Below, one piece after another: positions 45,051-53,521 of a DNA stretch of 64,000 nt; position 1 is the stretch's first letter, and the number at the start of each line of letters is the position of its first letter. The notes below the pieces were generated by a model. The model was not told the DNA's origin. It did no database searches and was given only the letters and a program-made list of their open reading frames with translations. The position numbers were made by a program, and so were the translations under genes. Origin of the DNA: Alphaproteobacteria bacterium (GTDB taxonomy: Bacteria > Pseudomonadota > Alphaproteobacteria > Rhodobacterales > Rhodobacteraceae); NCBI GenBank assembly GCA_030433335.1, contig JAUILL010000013.1, forward strand, positions 27,757 through 91,756, read 5' to 3'.

Positions 45051-45434
45051 ATGTCGGTGGGAATCAAAGAGCTGTTGGATGAGGCGCGGCGAGAGGTCAC
45101 GTCGCTAGGTATTCAGGACGCCGAAGCGAGGCGACAGGATGCTGATACCGTGTTCATCGACATCCGCGATGTGCGCGAATTGCAGCGGGACGGGATGGTA
45201 ACTGGTGCGCGCCACGCTCCGCGCGGCATGCTGGAATTCTGGATTGATCCCGACAGCCCCTATCACAAACCCTATTTCGCCGAGGACAAGATCTTCGTGT
45301 TCTATTGCGCCTCTGGCTGGCGGTCGCTGTTGGCCGCGCAGGTGGCGCAGCGCATGGGGCTGCGCTGTGCGTCGATGGAAGGGGGCTTTGGCGCTTGGCG
45401 CGAGGCGGGCTTGCCCACCGAGACCCGCGATTAA
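45051..45434 (+). CDS. rhodanese-like domain protein
   Basis: A 127-aa single rhodanese domain. The active-site cysteine is in the loop FYCASGWRSLLAA, preceded by VFIDIRDVREL and followed by EGGFGAWREAGLP. It would transfer sulfane sulfur or act as a thiol carrier. Its stop overlaps the stop of the convergent AEC transporter gene by 4 nt. The ATG at 45051 follows GGGGAGAG. Confidence 0.88.
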   Translation: MSVGIKELLDEARREVTSLGIQDAEARRQDADTVFIDIRDVRELQRDGMVTGARHAPRGMLEFWIDPDSPYHKPYFAEDKIFVFYCASGWRSLLAAQVAQRMGLRCASMEGGFGAWREAGLPTETRD

Positions 45435-46360
45435 GGCAGGATCGAGAGCCAACCCCAGACGGTGATGATCGATCCGGCGGTCGCCAGCAACACAGCCGAG
45501 GCGGCGACGCGCCGCGCTCGTCCATACATATTGGCGAACAGGTAGGCGTTCACGCCAGGTGCCATGGAGGCGGTCAGGATCAGCGAACGGGTTTGATCCA
45601 CGTTCAGGTTTTGCATGTGGCCAAGGGTCCACGAAATCGTCGGGTGCACCACCAGCGAGACCACGCAGACAAAGGCAATCGTCTTGAGGTCACCCTCGGG
45701 GCGATAACGGTAGAGCACGCCGCCTAGGCCAAACAGCGCGACTGGAATGGCCGAACGGATCATCATGTCAATCGCATCGTCCAGCGGCTGGGGCAAGTTC
45801 AGGCCCGTCAGGTTCACGACCAACCCCGTGCTAATGCCAAGGATCAGCGGGTTGCGGAACATCGCCTTAAGCACTTTGGGGATGATCGTTGCGGGGCCTG
45901 CGCCTTGGGCGCGCACAATCTCCATCGCGGTGATGCCAAGGCCGTAGCAGAAGGGCGAGTGCATCGCGATGATCGCGTAGTTGTTGGTCAGAGCCGCTTC
46001 ACCATACGCGCGCTCGGTGATCGGAATCCCGAGTAGGAGCGAGTTCGAAAACAGGCAGCAGAACCCGATTGCAACCGAGTCCTCCCAATCCCGCTTGAAA
46101 ACATAGCGCGCGGCAAAAAGCCCGAGGATGAACCCTCCGACAGCGCCACCGTAAAAACTGCTCAGAAGGCTGAAATCGAAGTTTGCCTTAAGGTCCAGTT
46201 GCGAGATGCCGCGAAACAGGAGGCAGGGCACCGCAAAGTTCTGGGCAAAGCGCATAACCCCGTCGACGGCACTGTCCGAGAATAGCTTGCGCCAGGTGAC
46301 CAGATACCCGAAGCCAATGACGATAAAAACGGGGACAATGACTTCGAGAAGGATTTGCAT
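45431..46360 (-). CDS. AEC family transporter
   Basis: A 309-aa membrane protein with about ten hydrophobic helices in two inverted repeats, including the conserved N-terminal VIVPVFIVIGFGYLV and PLILGISTGLVVN segments. The auxin efflux carrier (AEC) family exports organic acids and similar compounds. It starts directly after the stop of the MBL hydrolase gene and is the last gene of the lipoprotein-tmk-holB-tatD run. Substrate unknown. Confidence 0.88.
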   Translation of the reverse strand: MQILLEVIVPVFIVIGFGYLVTWRKLFSDSAVDGVMRFAQNFAVPCLLFRGISQLDLKANFDFSLLSSFYGGAVGGFILGLFAARYVFKRDWEDSVAIGFCCLFSNSLLLGIPITERAYGEAALTNNYAIIAMHSPFCYGLGITAMEIVRAQGAGPATIIPKVLKAMFRNPLILGISTGLVVNLTGLNLPQPLDDAIDMMIRSAIPVALFGLGGVLYRYRPEGDLKTIAFVCVVSLVVHPTISWTLGHMQNLNVDQTRSLILTASMAPGVNAYLFANMYGRARRVAASAVLLATAGSIITVWGWLSILP

Positions 46361-47158
46361 TTAATCTGGATACCTTAGGACCATACCATCATAGGCAGGG
46401 GATACATGGTCCGGGGTCTCTGCATCAACGTCTGCGTAATCAAGATCGATATGCATATTCGTCAATACGGCTGTGCGCGGTTTCACTTTTTCGATCCATT
46501 CCAGCGCTTTGGCAAGGTGCGCGTGGGTCGGATGAGGTTTGCGGCGCAGGGCGTCCACGATCCAGCATTCCAGACCCTCGAGCGCGGGCCACGCATCATC
46601 ATAAATCTCTGAAACATCAGGTAGGTATGCGATGTCCTTAATGCGAAATCCAAGGGCGTCGATGCTGCCGTGTTCGACCTTGAATGGGGTCAGGGTGATG
46701 TCCCCGCCTTCGCCGGAAATGGTGACCGGCCCCCTGATCGTGTGCATGTTCAGGATCGACGGGTAAGGCGATCCCTCGGGCTGCACAAATGCATAGCTAA
46801 AGCGGGTCAGGAGGCTGTCTTGGGTGTCACCATCGGCCCAGACGTCCAACTGGCGGCCGATGTTGAAGACCACTTGGCGCAGGTCGTCGATCCCGTGCGT
46901 GTGGTCCGCATGGGCGTGGGTGTAGACCACGCCGTCCAAGGTGCCTGCACCTGAGCTGACCAGTTGCGCGCGCATGTCGGGGGTCGTATCGATCAGAACG
47001 CGGGTAATGCCGTAATCCGTCTCGCGCTCGACCAACAGCGAGCAGCGGCGGCGGACGTTCTTGGGGTTTTCGGGGTCACACTCGCCCCAATGTCCGCCTA
47101 TGCGTGGCACGCCGCCGGACGATCCGCAGCCCAGAATGGTAAAGCGCAGCTCGGCCAT
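46361..47158 (-). CDS. MBL-fold metallo-hydrolase (PhnP-like)
   Basis: A 265-aa metallo-beta-lactamase-fold hydrolase. It opens with LGCGSSGGVPRIGGHWGECD, typical of the PhnP/YycJ-like phosphodiesterase-type MBL group, and the zinc motif is THAHADHTHG, with further ligands in TNMHIDLDYADV. It lies right behind tatD, and the holB-tatD-MBL order is common in alphaproteobacteria. A nucleotide or nucleic-acid-related phosphodiesterase role is likely but not fixed. Confidence 0.9.
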   Translation of the reverse strand: MAELRFTILGCGSSGGVPRIGGHWGECDPENPKNVRRRCSLLVERETDYGITRVLIDTTPDMRAQLVSSGAGTLDGVVYTHAHADHTHGIDDLRQVVFNIGRQLDVWADGDTQDSLLTRFSYAFVQPEGSPYPSILNMHTIRGPVTISGEGGDITLTPFKVEHGSIDALGFRIKDIAYLPDVSEIYDDAWPALEGLECWIVDALRRKPHPTHAHLAKALEWIEKVKPRTAVLTNMHIDLDYADVDAETPDHVSPAYDGMVLRYPD

Positions 47159-47965
47159 TTACGTGGCCTCTTGATAGGCCACGACCTTGGAGAACAGGCG
47201 CTCGAAGTTGGCTTGGGTGGCGGCGGCAAATTCTTCGTAGCTGATGCCAAACGCTTCGGCACCCTTTTGCGCGGTGTGCACGGTATAGGACGGCTCGTTG
47301 CGCTTGCCGCGATAGGGCGGCGGGGCCAGATAGGGACTGTCGGTTTCCACCAGGATGCGGTCCAGCGGCGCGGCGGCAAAGATGTCGCGCAGCTCTTGGC
47401 TCTTGGGGAAGGCGGCAATGCCGGACATGGACAGATAAAAGCCCAAATCCAGTGCCGCACGGCCCAGTTCCGCAGAGCTGGAGAAGCAGTGCATCACGCA
47501 ATTATAAGCACCGTTCTTGTATTCTTCGGTCAGGATGCGCGCCATATCCTCGTCCGCGGAACGGGCGTGGATGATCAGGGGCAGGCCGCTCTCACGGGCC
47601 GCAGCGATGTGGATGCGCAGGCTGTCCTGCTGCACCTGCGCGCTCTCGGCGGTGTAGTAGTAGTCCAGACCAGTCTCGCCAATGCCCACCATTTTCGGGT
47701 GTTTGGTCAAAGCCAGCAGGTCGTCCACAGACACGGGCGGGTGTTCTGCCGCGCTCATGGGGTGGACGCCAAAGGTGTAGAACACCTGCGCATAGGTTTC
47801 GGCAATCTGGCGCACGCGCGGCTCGTTCTCGAGTTTCGTGCAAATCGACACCATCCGAGTGACCCCGGCCCCAAGGGCGCGTTCGACGATCTGATCCAGT
47901 TCGCCGTCGAAATCGGGGAAATCCAGATGGCAGTGACTGTCGGTGATTTCTGCTTTAGCGCTCAT
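47159..47965 (-). CDS. TatD family metal-dependent hydrolase
   Basis: A 268-aa TIM-barrel nuclease/deoxyribonuclease-like protein. The metal-binding start DSHCHLDFPDF, the GIGETGLDYYY motif, the IHARSADEDM segment and the late ETDSPYLAPPPYRGKRNEP match TatD. It overlaps holB by 4 nt at its start and abuts the MBL gene. TatD family proteins act as 3'-5' DNases in other bacteria; here the substrate is untested. Confidence 0.93.
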   Translation of the reverse strand: MSAKAEITDSHCHLDFPDFDGELDQIVERALGAGVTRMVSICTKLENEPRVRQIAETYAQVFYTFGVHPMSAAEHPPVSVDDLLALTKHPKMVGIGETGLDYYYTAESAQVQQDSLRIHIAAARESGLPLIIHARSADEDMARILTEEYKNGAYNCVMHCFSSSAELGRAALDLGFYLSMSGIAAFPKSQELRDIFAAAPLDRILVETDSPYLAPPPYRGKRNEPSYTVHTAQKGAEAFGISYEEFAAATQANFERLFSKVVAYQEAT

Positions 47966-49107
47966 GCTCCACCCGCTGCCGTTCTGTTCATATGAAACAG
48001 CGTATCTAGGATGAGCGCGGAAGGGTCAAGGTTCACCGCCCGTCCGTGACGGAAACGTGCCAGCATGTCCTGTGACTGATCCGCCCATTTGCGCGCTGCC
48101 CATGCATCGGGCGCGAGTTTATCGAAAACCTGCGTTTCATGTCCCGTGGCCGGCATGGGGGCCGGAACCCCAAGGCTGCCTTGGCGCGCCATGCGGGCGA
48201 TGGCCAGATCGAGCAGGGTTTCGAACAGTTCGAGTTTGGCGTCGTTGCCACGGGCGGCCAAATGGTCGGCCAGTTTGATCGCTTGGGGCTGATCAAGACG
48301 CGGCATGGTGCCCATCAGGCTGATCAGTTGTTCATAGAGTTTCAGCCCGTCCAGCCGGATCAAGCGCATCGCTCCGCCAACAGATCCACCGGACAGGGTG
48401 GCGAGTGCGGCGGCTTCGTCTTCGGGCTCGGCGCCAGCTTGGGACAGGGCGGTGGACATATCGGGCGCAGTCAGGGGACGCAGGCGCAATTCGCGGCAGC
48501 GCGAGCGGATGGTCGGCAATAGCCGCGAGGGCTGGTGCGAGACCAAGAGGATCGTGGTGCGGGCAGGGGGCTCCTCGAGCATTTTGAGGATCGCGTTGGC
48601 GGCCTGCACGTTCATTTCGTCGGCAGCATCGACAATCACCACGCGGCGGCGGCCATCCACGGCGGACATGCCAAAGAACCCATGCAGTTTCCGCACCTCG
48701 TCCACGGTGATCATGGACTTTAGCTTCTTGGTTTTGTCGTTCCAGCCGCGACGCAACAGGAAGAGGCCCGGTTCGGACAGGGCGACCACCTGCTGTGCGA
48801 CAGGGTGGTCAGGGGACACGCGCATGGTTGTCGGTGGGGGCGGCGCGCCAAAGAGCCCGCCATCATCATCCAGAGGCTGGGACAGCAGGAACTTCGCGAT
48901 CTGCCACGCGAATGTGGCCTTGCCGACCCCTTGGGGTCCACTGATCAGCCAGCCATGGTGCAGACGCCCGCTGTTGAACGCATCTAGGAATGCCTGCTCG
49001 GCTTCGGGGTGGCCAATCAGGGTCTCGGTTTCGCGCGGGTGCGGGGCGCCTTCGACGCGGTCCGCCTCTGGGATCAGGTCGTCTTCGGGAACCTCGACCG
49101 CTCTCAT
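47962..49107 (-). CDS. holB: DNA polymerase III subunit delta'
   Basis: A clamp-loader AAA+ subunit of 381 aa. The N-terminus has the P-loop GPQGVGKATF and sensor elements with IVDAADEMNVQAANAILKMLEEPP, the family's delta' core. As expected for delta', no strong Walker A-driven catalysis is required. It overlaps tmk by 4 nt upstream and tatD downstream. The tmk-holB-tatD order is classic. Confidence 0.92.
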   Translation of the reverse strand: MRAVEVPEDDLIPEADRVEGAPHPRETETLIGHPEAEQAFLDAFNSGRLHHGWLISGPQGVGKATFAWQIAKFLLSQPLDDDGGLFGAPPPPTTMRVSPDHPVAQQVVALSEPGLFLLRRGWNDKTKKLKSMITVDEVRKLHGFFGMSAVDGRRRVVIVDAADEMNVQAANAILKMLEEPPARTTILLVSHQPSRLLPTIRSRCRELRLRPLTAPDMSTALSQAGAEPEDEAAALATLSGGSVGGAMRLIRLDGLKLYEQLISLMGTMPRLDQPQAIKLADHLAARGNDAKLELFETLLDLAIARMARQGSLGVPAPMPATGHETQVFDKLAPDAWAARKWADQSQDMLARFRHGRAVNLDPSALILDTLFHMNRTAAGGA

Positions 49108-49742
49108 GGGCGGGCCTCGTCATAGAGGGCGCGGATGTCGGCGCTGACGGCTTCAATCGGTTGGTCGCCGTTGACGACGCGGAAGCGGTCCGGAAATTCG
49201 GCGGCGAGCGCCAGAAACCCGTCGCGCATCTTTTGCTGTAGCTCGACGCCCATGCTTTCGAAACGCTCTTCGGCCCCTTGGCGGCCCAAGGCGCGGCTCA
49301 GACCCACTTCGGGCGGCATGTCCACGAGGATCGTCAAGTCCGGCTCGCGCCCGATCATTAGGTCGTGCAAGGTGTCGACTTTGGCGCGCAGGTCACCACG
49401 GCTCAGACCCTGATACATGCGGGTGCTGTCGGCAAAGCGGTCGCAGATCACGGTCGCGCCTCGTTCCGTCGCGGGATTAATGACCCGTTCCCAATGGTCG
49501 CGGCGGGCGGCGGTAAAGAGCAGCAGCTCTGTTTCGGCGCTCCAGCGGTCTTTGTCGCCTTGCAGCACAAGGGCGCGGATTTCCTCGGCCCCTGCGCTGC
49601 CGCCGGGCTCGCGGGTCAGGATGACCTCTTGTCCATCGGCCTGCAGAGCTTCGGCCAAAAGACGGGCCTGAGTGGATTTCCCAGACCCGTCAATGCCTTC
49701 GAAGGTGACGAAGAGCCCCTTCGGGGCAGCAGTCTGTGCCAT
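49104..49742 (-). CDS. tmk: thymidylate kinase
   Basis: Phosphorylates dTMP to dTDP. The 212-aa protein has the P-loop FEGIDGSGKST, the TREPGGS motif with the catalytic acid, and the CDRFADSTRMYQG block. The length is normal. It overlaps the preceding carboxypeptidase gene by one base and holB by 4 nt. Confidence 0.96.
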   Translation of the reverse strand: MAQTAAPKGLFVTFEGIDGSGKSTQARLLAEALQADGQEVILTREPGGSAGAEEIRALVLQGDKDRWSAETELLLFTAARRDHWERVINPATERGATVICDRFADSTRMYQGLSRGDLRAKVDTLHDLMIGREPDLTILVDMPPEVGLSRALGRQGAEERFESMGVELQQKMRDGFLALAAEFPDRFRVVNGDQPIEAVSADIRALYDEARP

Positions 49743-50902
49743 CAGTTCGCGGCAGCCTCGGCTTGTTCATTGAGCTTGCGCAGTAAAACCTGCGCGGCGG
49801 TGCGGACGCGGCCGACAAAACCGGCGCGAGCAACACTACGATCCGCGACCAAGGGCAGGCGGCGTTCGGGCAGACCTTCGGGGTGCAGGACCAGTTCGGC
49901 CAGTTGCTGGCCCTTGGTGATCGGCGCCTCGACGGGGCTGTCGTAGATGACTTCTGCAGGGATTTCATTGCCCGCAAGGACGGGCAGCAGCAAAAGCACG
50001 TCCTCACGCGGTACGAGGTTAACGCTAGTTTCGTTGCCCATCCATACCTTGGCTGTGGCCAAAGGGACCGCGGGCTCCGAAATGTGACGCTCTGCAAACT
50101 GGCGGAAGGCCCAAGTGGCCACACGCTCGGCTTCTTCGGCACGCGCTTGCTGGGAGGCCAGACCGCTCATGGCGAAAATCACGCGGCGCTCGCCCTGTTT
50201 TGCTGACCCGACCAGACCATAACCCGACTCTTCGGTATGGCCGGTTTTCAAGCCATCCGCGCCGATGTTCAAACGGAGCAGCGGGTTGCGGTTGCGGGTG
50301 TTCTGCGGTGCACGTCCATCGAACGCGAATTCCTTTTGCGCGAACAGGGGGTAGTACTGCGGGAAGTCCTGCATCAGGCGATCCGCCAGAACCACCAGAT
50401 CCTTCATGCTCATGCGGTGACCGGGGGCAGGCCAGCCATTCGAGTTAGCAAAGGTCGAGTTTTCAAGGCCGATCTGTTTGCCCCGCTCGGTCATCATGCG
50501 GGCAAAGCCAGCCTCGGTCCCATCGGGGGACAGCGCTTCTGCCAGCACGGCGCAAGCGTCGTTGCCGGACAGCACGATCACACCGCGGATCAGATCCTCG
50601 ACCGCGACACGGTCGGTGGTGTCCAGAAACATGGTCGAGCCGCCATAGCTCATGGCATGTTCAGACACTGGCAGTCGTTCGTTCAGGGTGAGGCGCCCGT
50701 CACCAAGCGCCTCGAAGGTCATGTAAAGCGTCATCAGCTTGGACATGGACGCCGGAGGCAGGGCCTGATCGGCATTCTTGGCCAGCAGCACGGTCCCTGT
50801 CGTCTGGTCAAAGACATAGGCCGCCCGCGCCTGCGTATCGAACGCAAAGGCGGGCAGGGCGGTTGAGGCCACAAGGGCTGCTATCATCAGCAGATTACGC
50901 AT
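49742..50902 (-). CDS. D-alanyl-D-alanine carboxypeptidase (DacC/DacF family)
   Basis: A periplasmic penicillin-binding enzyme that removes the last D-alanine from peptidoglycan stem peptides. A signal peptide covers residues 1-20. The three active-site motifs are SMSK (52-55, the nucleophile Ser and Lys), SGN (112-114) and KTG (219-221), in the right order and spacing. At 386 aa it matches low-molecular-mass DD-carboxypeptidases, and the C-terminal PBP5-type domain follows. It overlaps tmk by one base and starts 22 nt after the lipoprotein gene. Confidence 0.93.
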   Translation of the reverse strand: MRNLLMIAALVASTALPAFAFDTQARAAYVFDQTTGTVLLAKNADQALPPASMSKLMTLYMTFEALGDGRLTLNERLPVSEHAMSYGGSTMFLDTTDRVAVEDLIRGVIVLSGNDACAVLAEALSPDGTEAGFARMMTERGKQIGLENSTFANSNGWPAPGHRMSMKDLVVLADRLMQDFPQYYPLFAQKEFAFDGRAPQNTRNRNPLLRLNIGADGLKTGHTEESGYGLVGSAKQGERRVIFAMSGLASQQARAEEAERVATWAFRQFAERHISEPAVPLATAKVWMGNETSVNLVPREDVLLLLPVLAGNEIPAEVIYDSPVEAPITKGQQLAELVLHPEGLPERRLPLVADRSVARAGFVGRVRTAAQVLLRKLNEQAEAAAN

Positions 50903-50924
50903 TACAATTTCCTCTGGTCGGAGG

Positions 50925-51758
50925 TCAGTCTGTTACAGAATAGGCGTCCGCAAATCCGGCCGCTTTCACTTTGCTGAGAGTTTCGGCACGTTCCGCTGCG
51001 GTCATGGCAGGGCCCACAACGACGCGCCAGAAGGTTTTGCCCTTGATCGAGGATTGGTTGACCTCGGTCGCAAGGCCCAGATTGCGCATTTGCTCGGCCG
51101 TGCGGTTCGCATTGGCCTGAATGCTGAAAATCCCGATCTGGACATAGGGCTTGCTCAGGGTGCTCTGGGCAGGCGCAGGTGCGGCAGGTGCCGCGGGAGC
51201 AGGCGCATCGATTGCCGCCGAAGCCGCTTCGATCGGATCAAGCGCGGTGGTCTCGACGCTCTCGGGTGCACTGATCTCTTCGGGCGCCGGATCGGTGATC
51301 ACCGCTACAGCTTCGTCACTCGCGGTTTCCTCGCGGCGCAGCGCGGTGACCGTGATGTCAGCAGGAGCACCAGCCAGCATACCCAAAGCCTCTGCCGCGT
51401 CGGACGAAACTTCGATCCGCGGACCCGGGTTTGTGCGCTCGCGGCGGAACAAGGCGCCAATCACAAAGGACCCATTGCTTTCGTTGCGGATGATCACGCG
51501 TTCAGGCTCTTTGACATCAGGGTGTGCAACCCAGACGCCGCCAAGGGAGGGACGGCCGTCCCATAGGCCTTTTTCACTGACCTGAAAGACGTCAGGCGCC
51601 TCGACGTCCCGCTCGATGCGACGCGACGTCTGCGCGCTGGATACGGTCGCAGCGCCGTCTTCTTTCTTTGCCAGAGGGTTGATACCCTCCATACAGCCGG
51701 CCACGAGCAAAAGCGCCGCGATCCCCACCAAGGTTCGTGTCATCGTAAAACGAGCCAT
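50925..51758 (-). CDS. SPOR-domain lipoprotein with an RlpA-like barrel region
   Basis: A 277-aa exported protein with a lipobox LLVAGC, so Cys22 would be lipidated. It has an N-terminal Ser/Glu-rich part, a region resembling a double-psi barrel (WVAHPDVKEPERVIIRN to VSSDAAEALGMLAG), an Ala/Pro-rich linker (residues 175-200), and a C-terminal SPOR domain (KPYVQIGIFSIQANANRTAEQM). SPOR binds denuded peptidoglycan at the septum. The barrel lacks the INDRGP-type motif of RlpA lytic transglycosylases (it reads ALFRRERTNPGP), so activity is doubtful. It heads the dacC-tmk-holB run. Confidence 0.82.
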   Translation of the reverse strand: MARFTMTRTLVGIAALLLVAGCMEGINPLAKKEDGAATVSSAQTSRRIERDVEAPDVFQVSEKGLWDGRPSLGGVWVAHPDVKEPERVIIRNESNGSFVIGALFRRERTNPGPRIEVSSDAAEALGMLAGAPADITVTALRREETASDEAVAVITDPAPEEISAPESVETTALDPIEAASAAIDAPAPAAPAAPAPAQSTLSKPYVQIGIFSIQANANRTAEQMRNLGLATEVNQSSIKGKTFWRVVVGPAMTAAERAETLSKVKAAGFADAYSVTD

Positions 51759-51965
51759 TCAGAACTGCCCTCTGCCTGCGACGTCTTTGCGCGCCGCCCT
51801 TTTTGTTAACGCTTGGCGCTGAGCCAAGCCAAATCTGGCGCAACTGTAATGAATGCCTTCGGACTTGGGAAGTCTCGCGGGCACGATGAGCATAATTTCA
51901 CCAAGCGATTGTCGCGTAACAGGTCTTTTCGAATCGAGATCTTCATTGTAACCCGACCGGACCAC

Positions 51966-52055
51966 GGAGGTTTGGCAGAGTGGTCGATTGCGGCGGTCTT
52001 GAAAACCGTTGGGCGTGAGAGCGTCCCCAGGGTTCGAATCCCTGAGCCTCCGCCA
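51966..52055 (+). tRNA. tRNA-Ser, anticodon UGA
   Basis: 90-nt tRNA with a GGAGGTT/AGCCTCC acceptor stem (with one G-U), a D-arm GCAGAGTGGTCGA, an anticodon loop CTTGAAA (anticodon TGA), a long variable arm and the T-arm GGGTTCGAATCCC, ending in an encoded G and CCA. It sits at the edge of the accessory island. Confidence 0.95.
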
Positions 52056-52083
52056 CTTGCCCCCGCGAAAGCGTTCTCCCGAT

Positions 52084-52103
52084 CCGGCTGCGGCCGGGTT
52101 TTT
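52084..52103 (+). terminator. intrinsic terminator after tRNA-Ser
   Basis: CCGGC pairs with GCCGG over a 4-nt loop, then GTTTTT. It lies 28 nt after the tRNA. Confidence 0.6.
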
Positions 52104-52334
52104 CCGTTGTTTTCGAGGGTTATGCGGGAGAGGCTGAGCACCGGCCCCGGCGCAAAGTGGCCCGGAAACGGTCTCTCAGGGCCCATATTCTCCGGACCTC
52201 ATGACTGCGCGAATTTGGTGAACAGCTTACAACTGAATGAAATTGCTTCCTTTTTCCGAAGATGCGGCTGAACACTTCGACACCGGTGGCGTTCGCAAGG
52301 TGGAACCAACGTCGAACTTATGACTGCAGGAATG
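52104..52334. other. gap between the tRNA-Ser terminator and the TcmP gene
   Basis: About 230 nt with no gene I can support. It is the probable junction between core genome and island. I looked for a second copy of the tRNA-Ser 3' end (GGTTCGAATCCCTGAGCC) elsewhere in the window and saw none. Confidence 0.4.
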
Positions 52335-53519
52335 CTAGGTGACCTCGTCGACTTTCCAGACGATTAGGTCGCTGGCGTCCGGCACGCGGGCGTTCTTGTT
52401 GCGCGTCTTCCAGGTAGGCTCGATGAGGCTCAGCTTCGCCAGCTCTACGATCTGCTTCTTGATTTCTGGCGGTGAGACATAGTGCTTCTCCATGACGGTT
52501 GCGGCAAATCTCTCAAAAGTTCTGGGCGCATCCTTTGTGCGCCGGGCGAGCTCGGTCACGAGCGCCGGAAGGTCTTCGAGGTGCCTGCTTCTCATGGAGC
52601 CGTATGGCCCCGGGGAGTGCTCCTCGTCGTCGAACATACTGAGCTGGCCGCGCGCCCGCCGGTCCTGCACCTTCCACTCATGGTCCGGTAGCGCCTTCTT
52701 CTCTACTTCCCTGAGCACAAACACGCCGTCAGGAGCTGAGGTGCCGTAGACCATGCTGAAATGCAGGCGCCGCTTCTCGACCATCTCGATCGGCGAGTGG
52801 CAAGCGTAGGCGAAGCGCAGTTCCGTCTTGAACATTCGGAGCACAGCCGCCCGGATATCCTGCGCCGGCAGCTCCCGGCCCGCAAGTTCGGCGGCAATAT
52901 CGTCTCCAACAATGGCCTGTAGCCAACGCTCTCGGTCTTCAGATGGGTGGTAAAGGTGGCGCTGGATGTGTTCGTGCATGAAGTTCAGTATCAGCTCGCA
53001 TCGCCGCTGGCATATGGTCTTGAGGGCGTCGAGCGGATAACCGGTCCACCCCGTCGGATCCACGAAGATGAGGCGGAAAGGATGGGTCGCGAGGCGGTCA
53101 ATCCGGGGCGCGTTGTCCTCGAAGCTGCCAGTGAGCGCGTGGATTTCGACATGCGGGAATTCTGGGCGAACGCGCTCGACGAATTCCGCTAGGTCCTGCG
53201 CCGCAACGGAGTCCTTCTCGTTGAAGATGCACCTTACCTTTGCCTCTTTGCCCTGTTCTGAGAGGTTGGCGGCGACGGTGTTCAGTGTGTCGAGGGCGAT
53301 GCCGAAAGATGTGTCGCGAAACTTCGTCCTGTCCTTGTTCTCCCATGGACCGGAAAAGCCATCGATGAAATCGACAGCGCCATATCCATGAAGGATCTTG
53401 TAGGCGAAACGTTCAAGGTACCGTCGAAGCAAGTCGTGCTTCGCTTTCGTTTGCTCCCGCTCATCGTATAATAACTCGTCCAACAATCTGACCCGTTTTC
53501 CAAAATGGCGGCAGTTCAA
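52335..53519 (-). CDS. tcmP: three-Cys-motif partner protein TcmP
   Basis: A 394-aa protein matching TcmP (TIGR04474), a family defined by being encoded next to Gp37/Gp68-type three-Cys proteins. The N-terminal TKAKHDLLRRYLERFAY and DFIDGFSGPW (residues 51-59) motifs, then LIFVDPTGWTGYP and ILNFMHEH, resemble a Rossmann-like methyltransferase core, which is an observation about motif shape only. The start is uncertain; the frame opens at a TTG right after the partner gene's stop, with no clear ribosome site. Biochemical function is unknown. It is last in the island's co-directional block. Confidence 0.8.
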   Translation of the reverse strand: MNCRHFGKRVRLLDELLYDEREQTKAKHDLLRRYLERFAYKILHGYGAVDFIDGFSGPWENKDRTKFRDTSFGIALDTLNTVAANLSEQGKEAKVRCIFNEKDSVAAQDLAEFVERVRPEFPHVEIHALTGSFEDNAPRIDRLATHPFRLIFVDPTGWTGYPLDALKTICQRRCELILNFMHEHIQRHLYHPSEDRERWLQAIVGDDIAAELAGRELPAQDIRAAVLRMFKTELRFAYACHSPIEMVEKRRLHFSMVYGTSAPDGVFVLREVEKKALPDHEWKVQDRRARGQLSMFDDEEHSPGPYGSMRSRHLEDLPALVTELARRTKDAPRTFERFAATVMEKHYVSPPEIKKQIVELAKLSLIEPTWKTRNKNARVPDASDLIVWKVDEVT

Positions 53520-53521
53520 AG

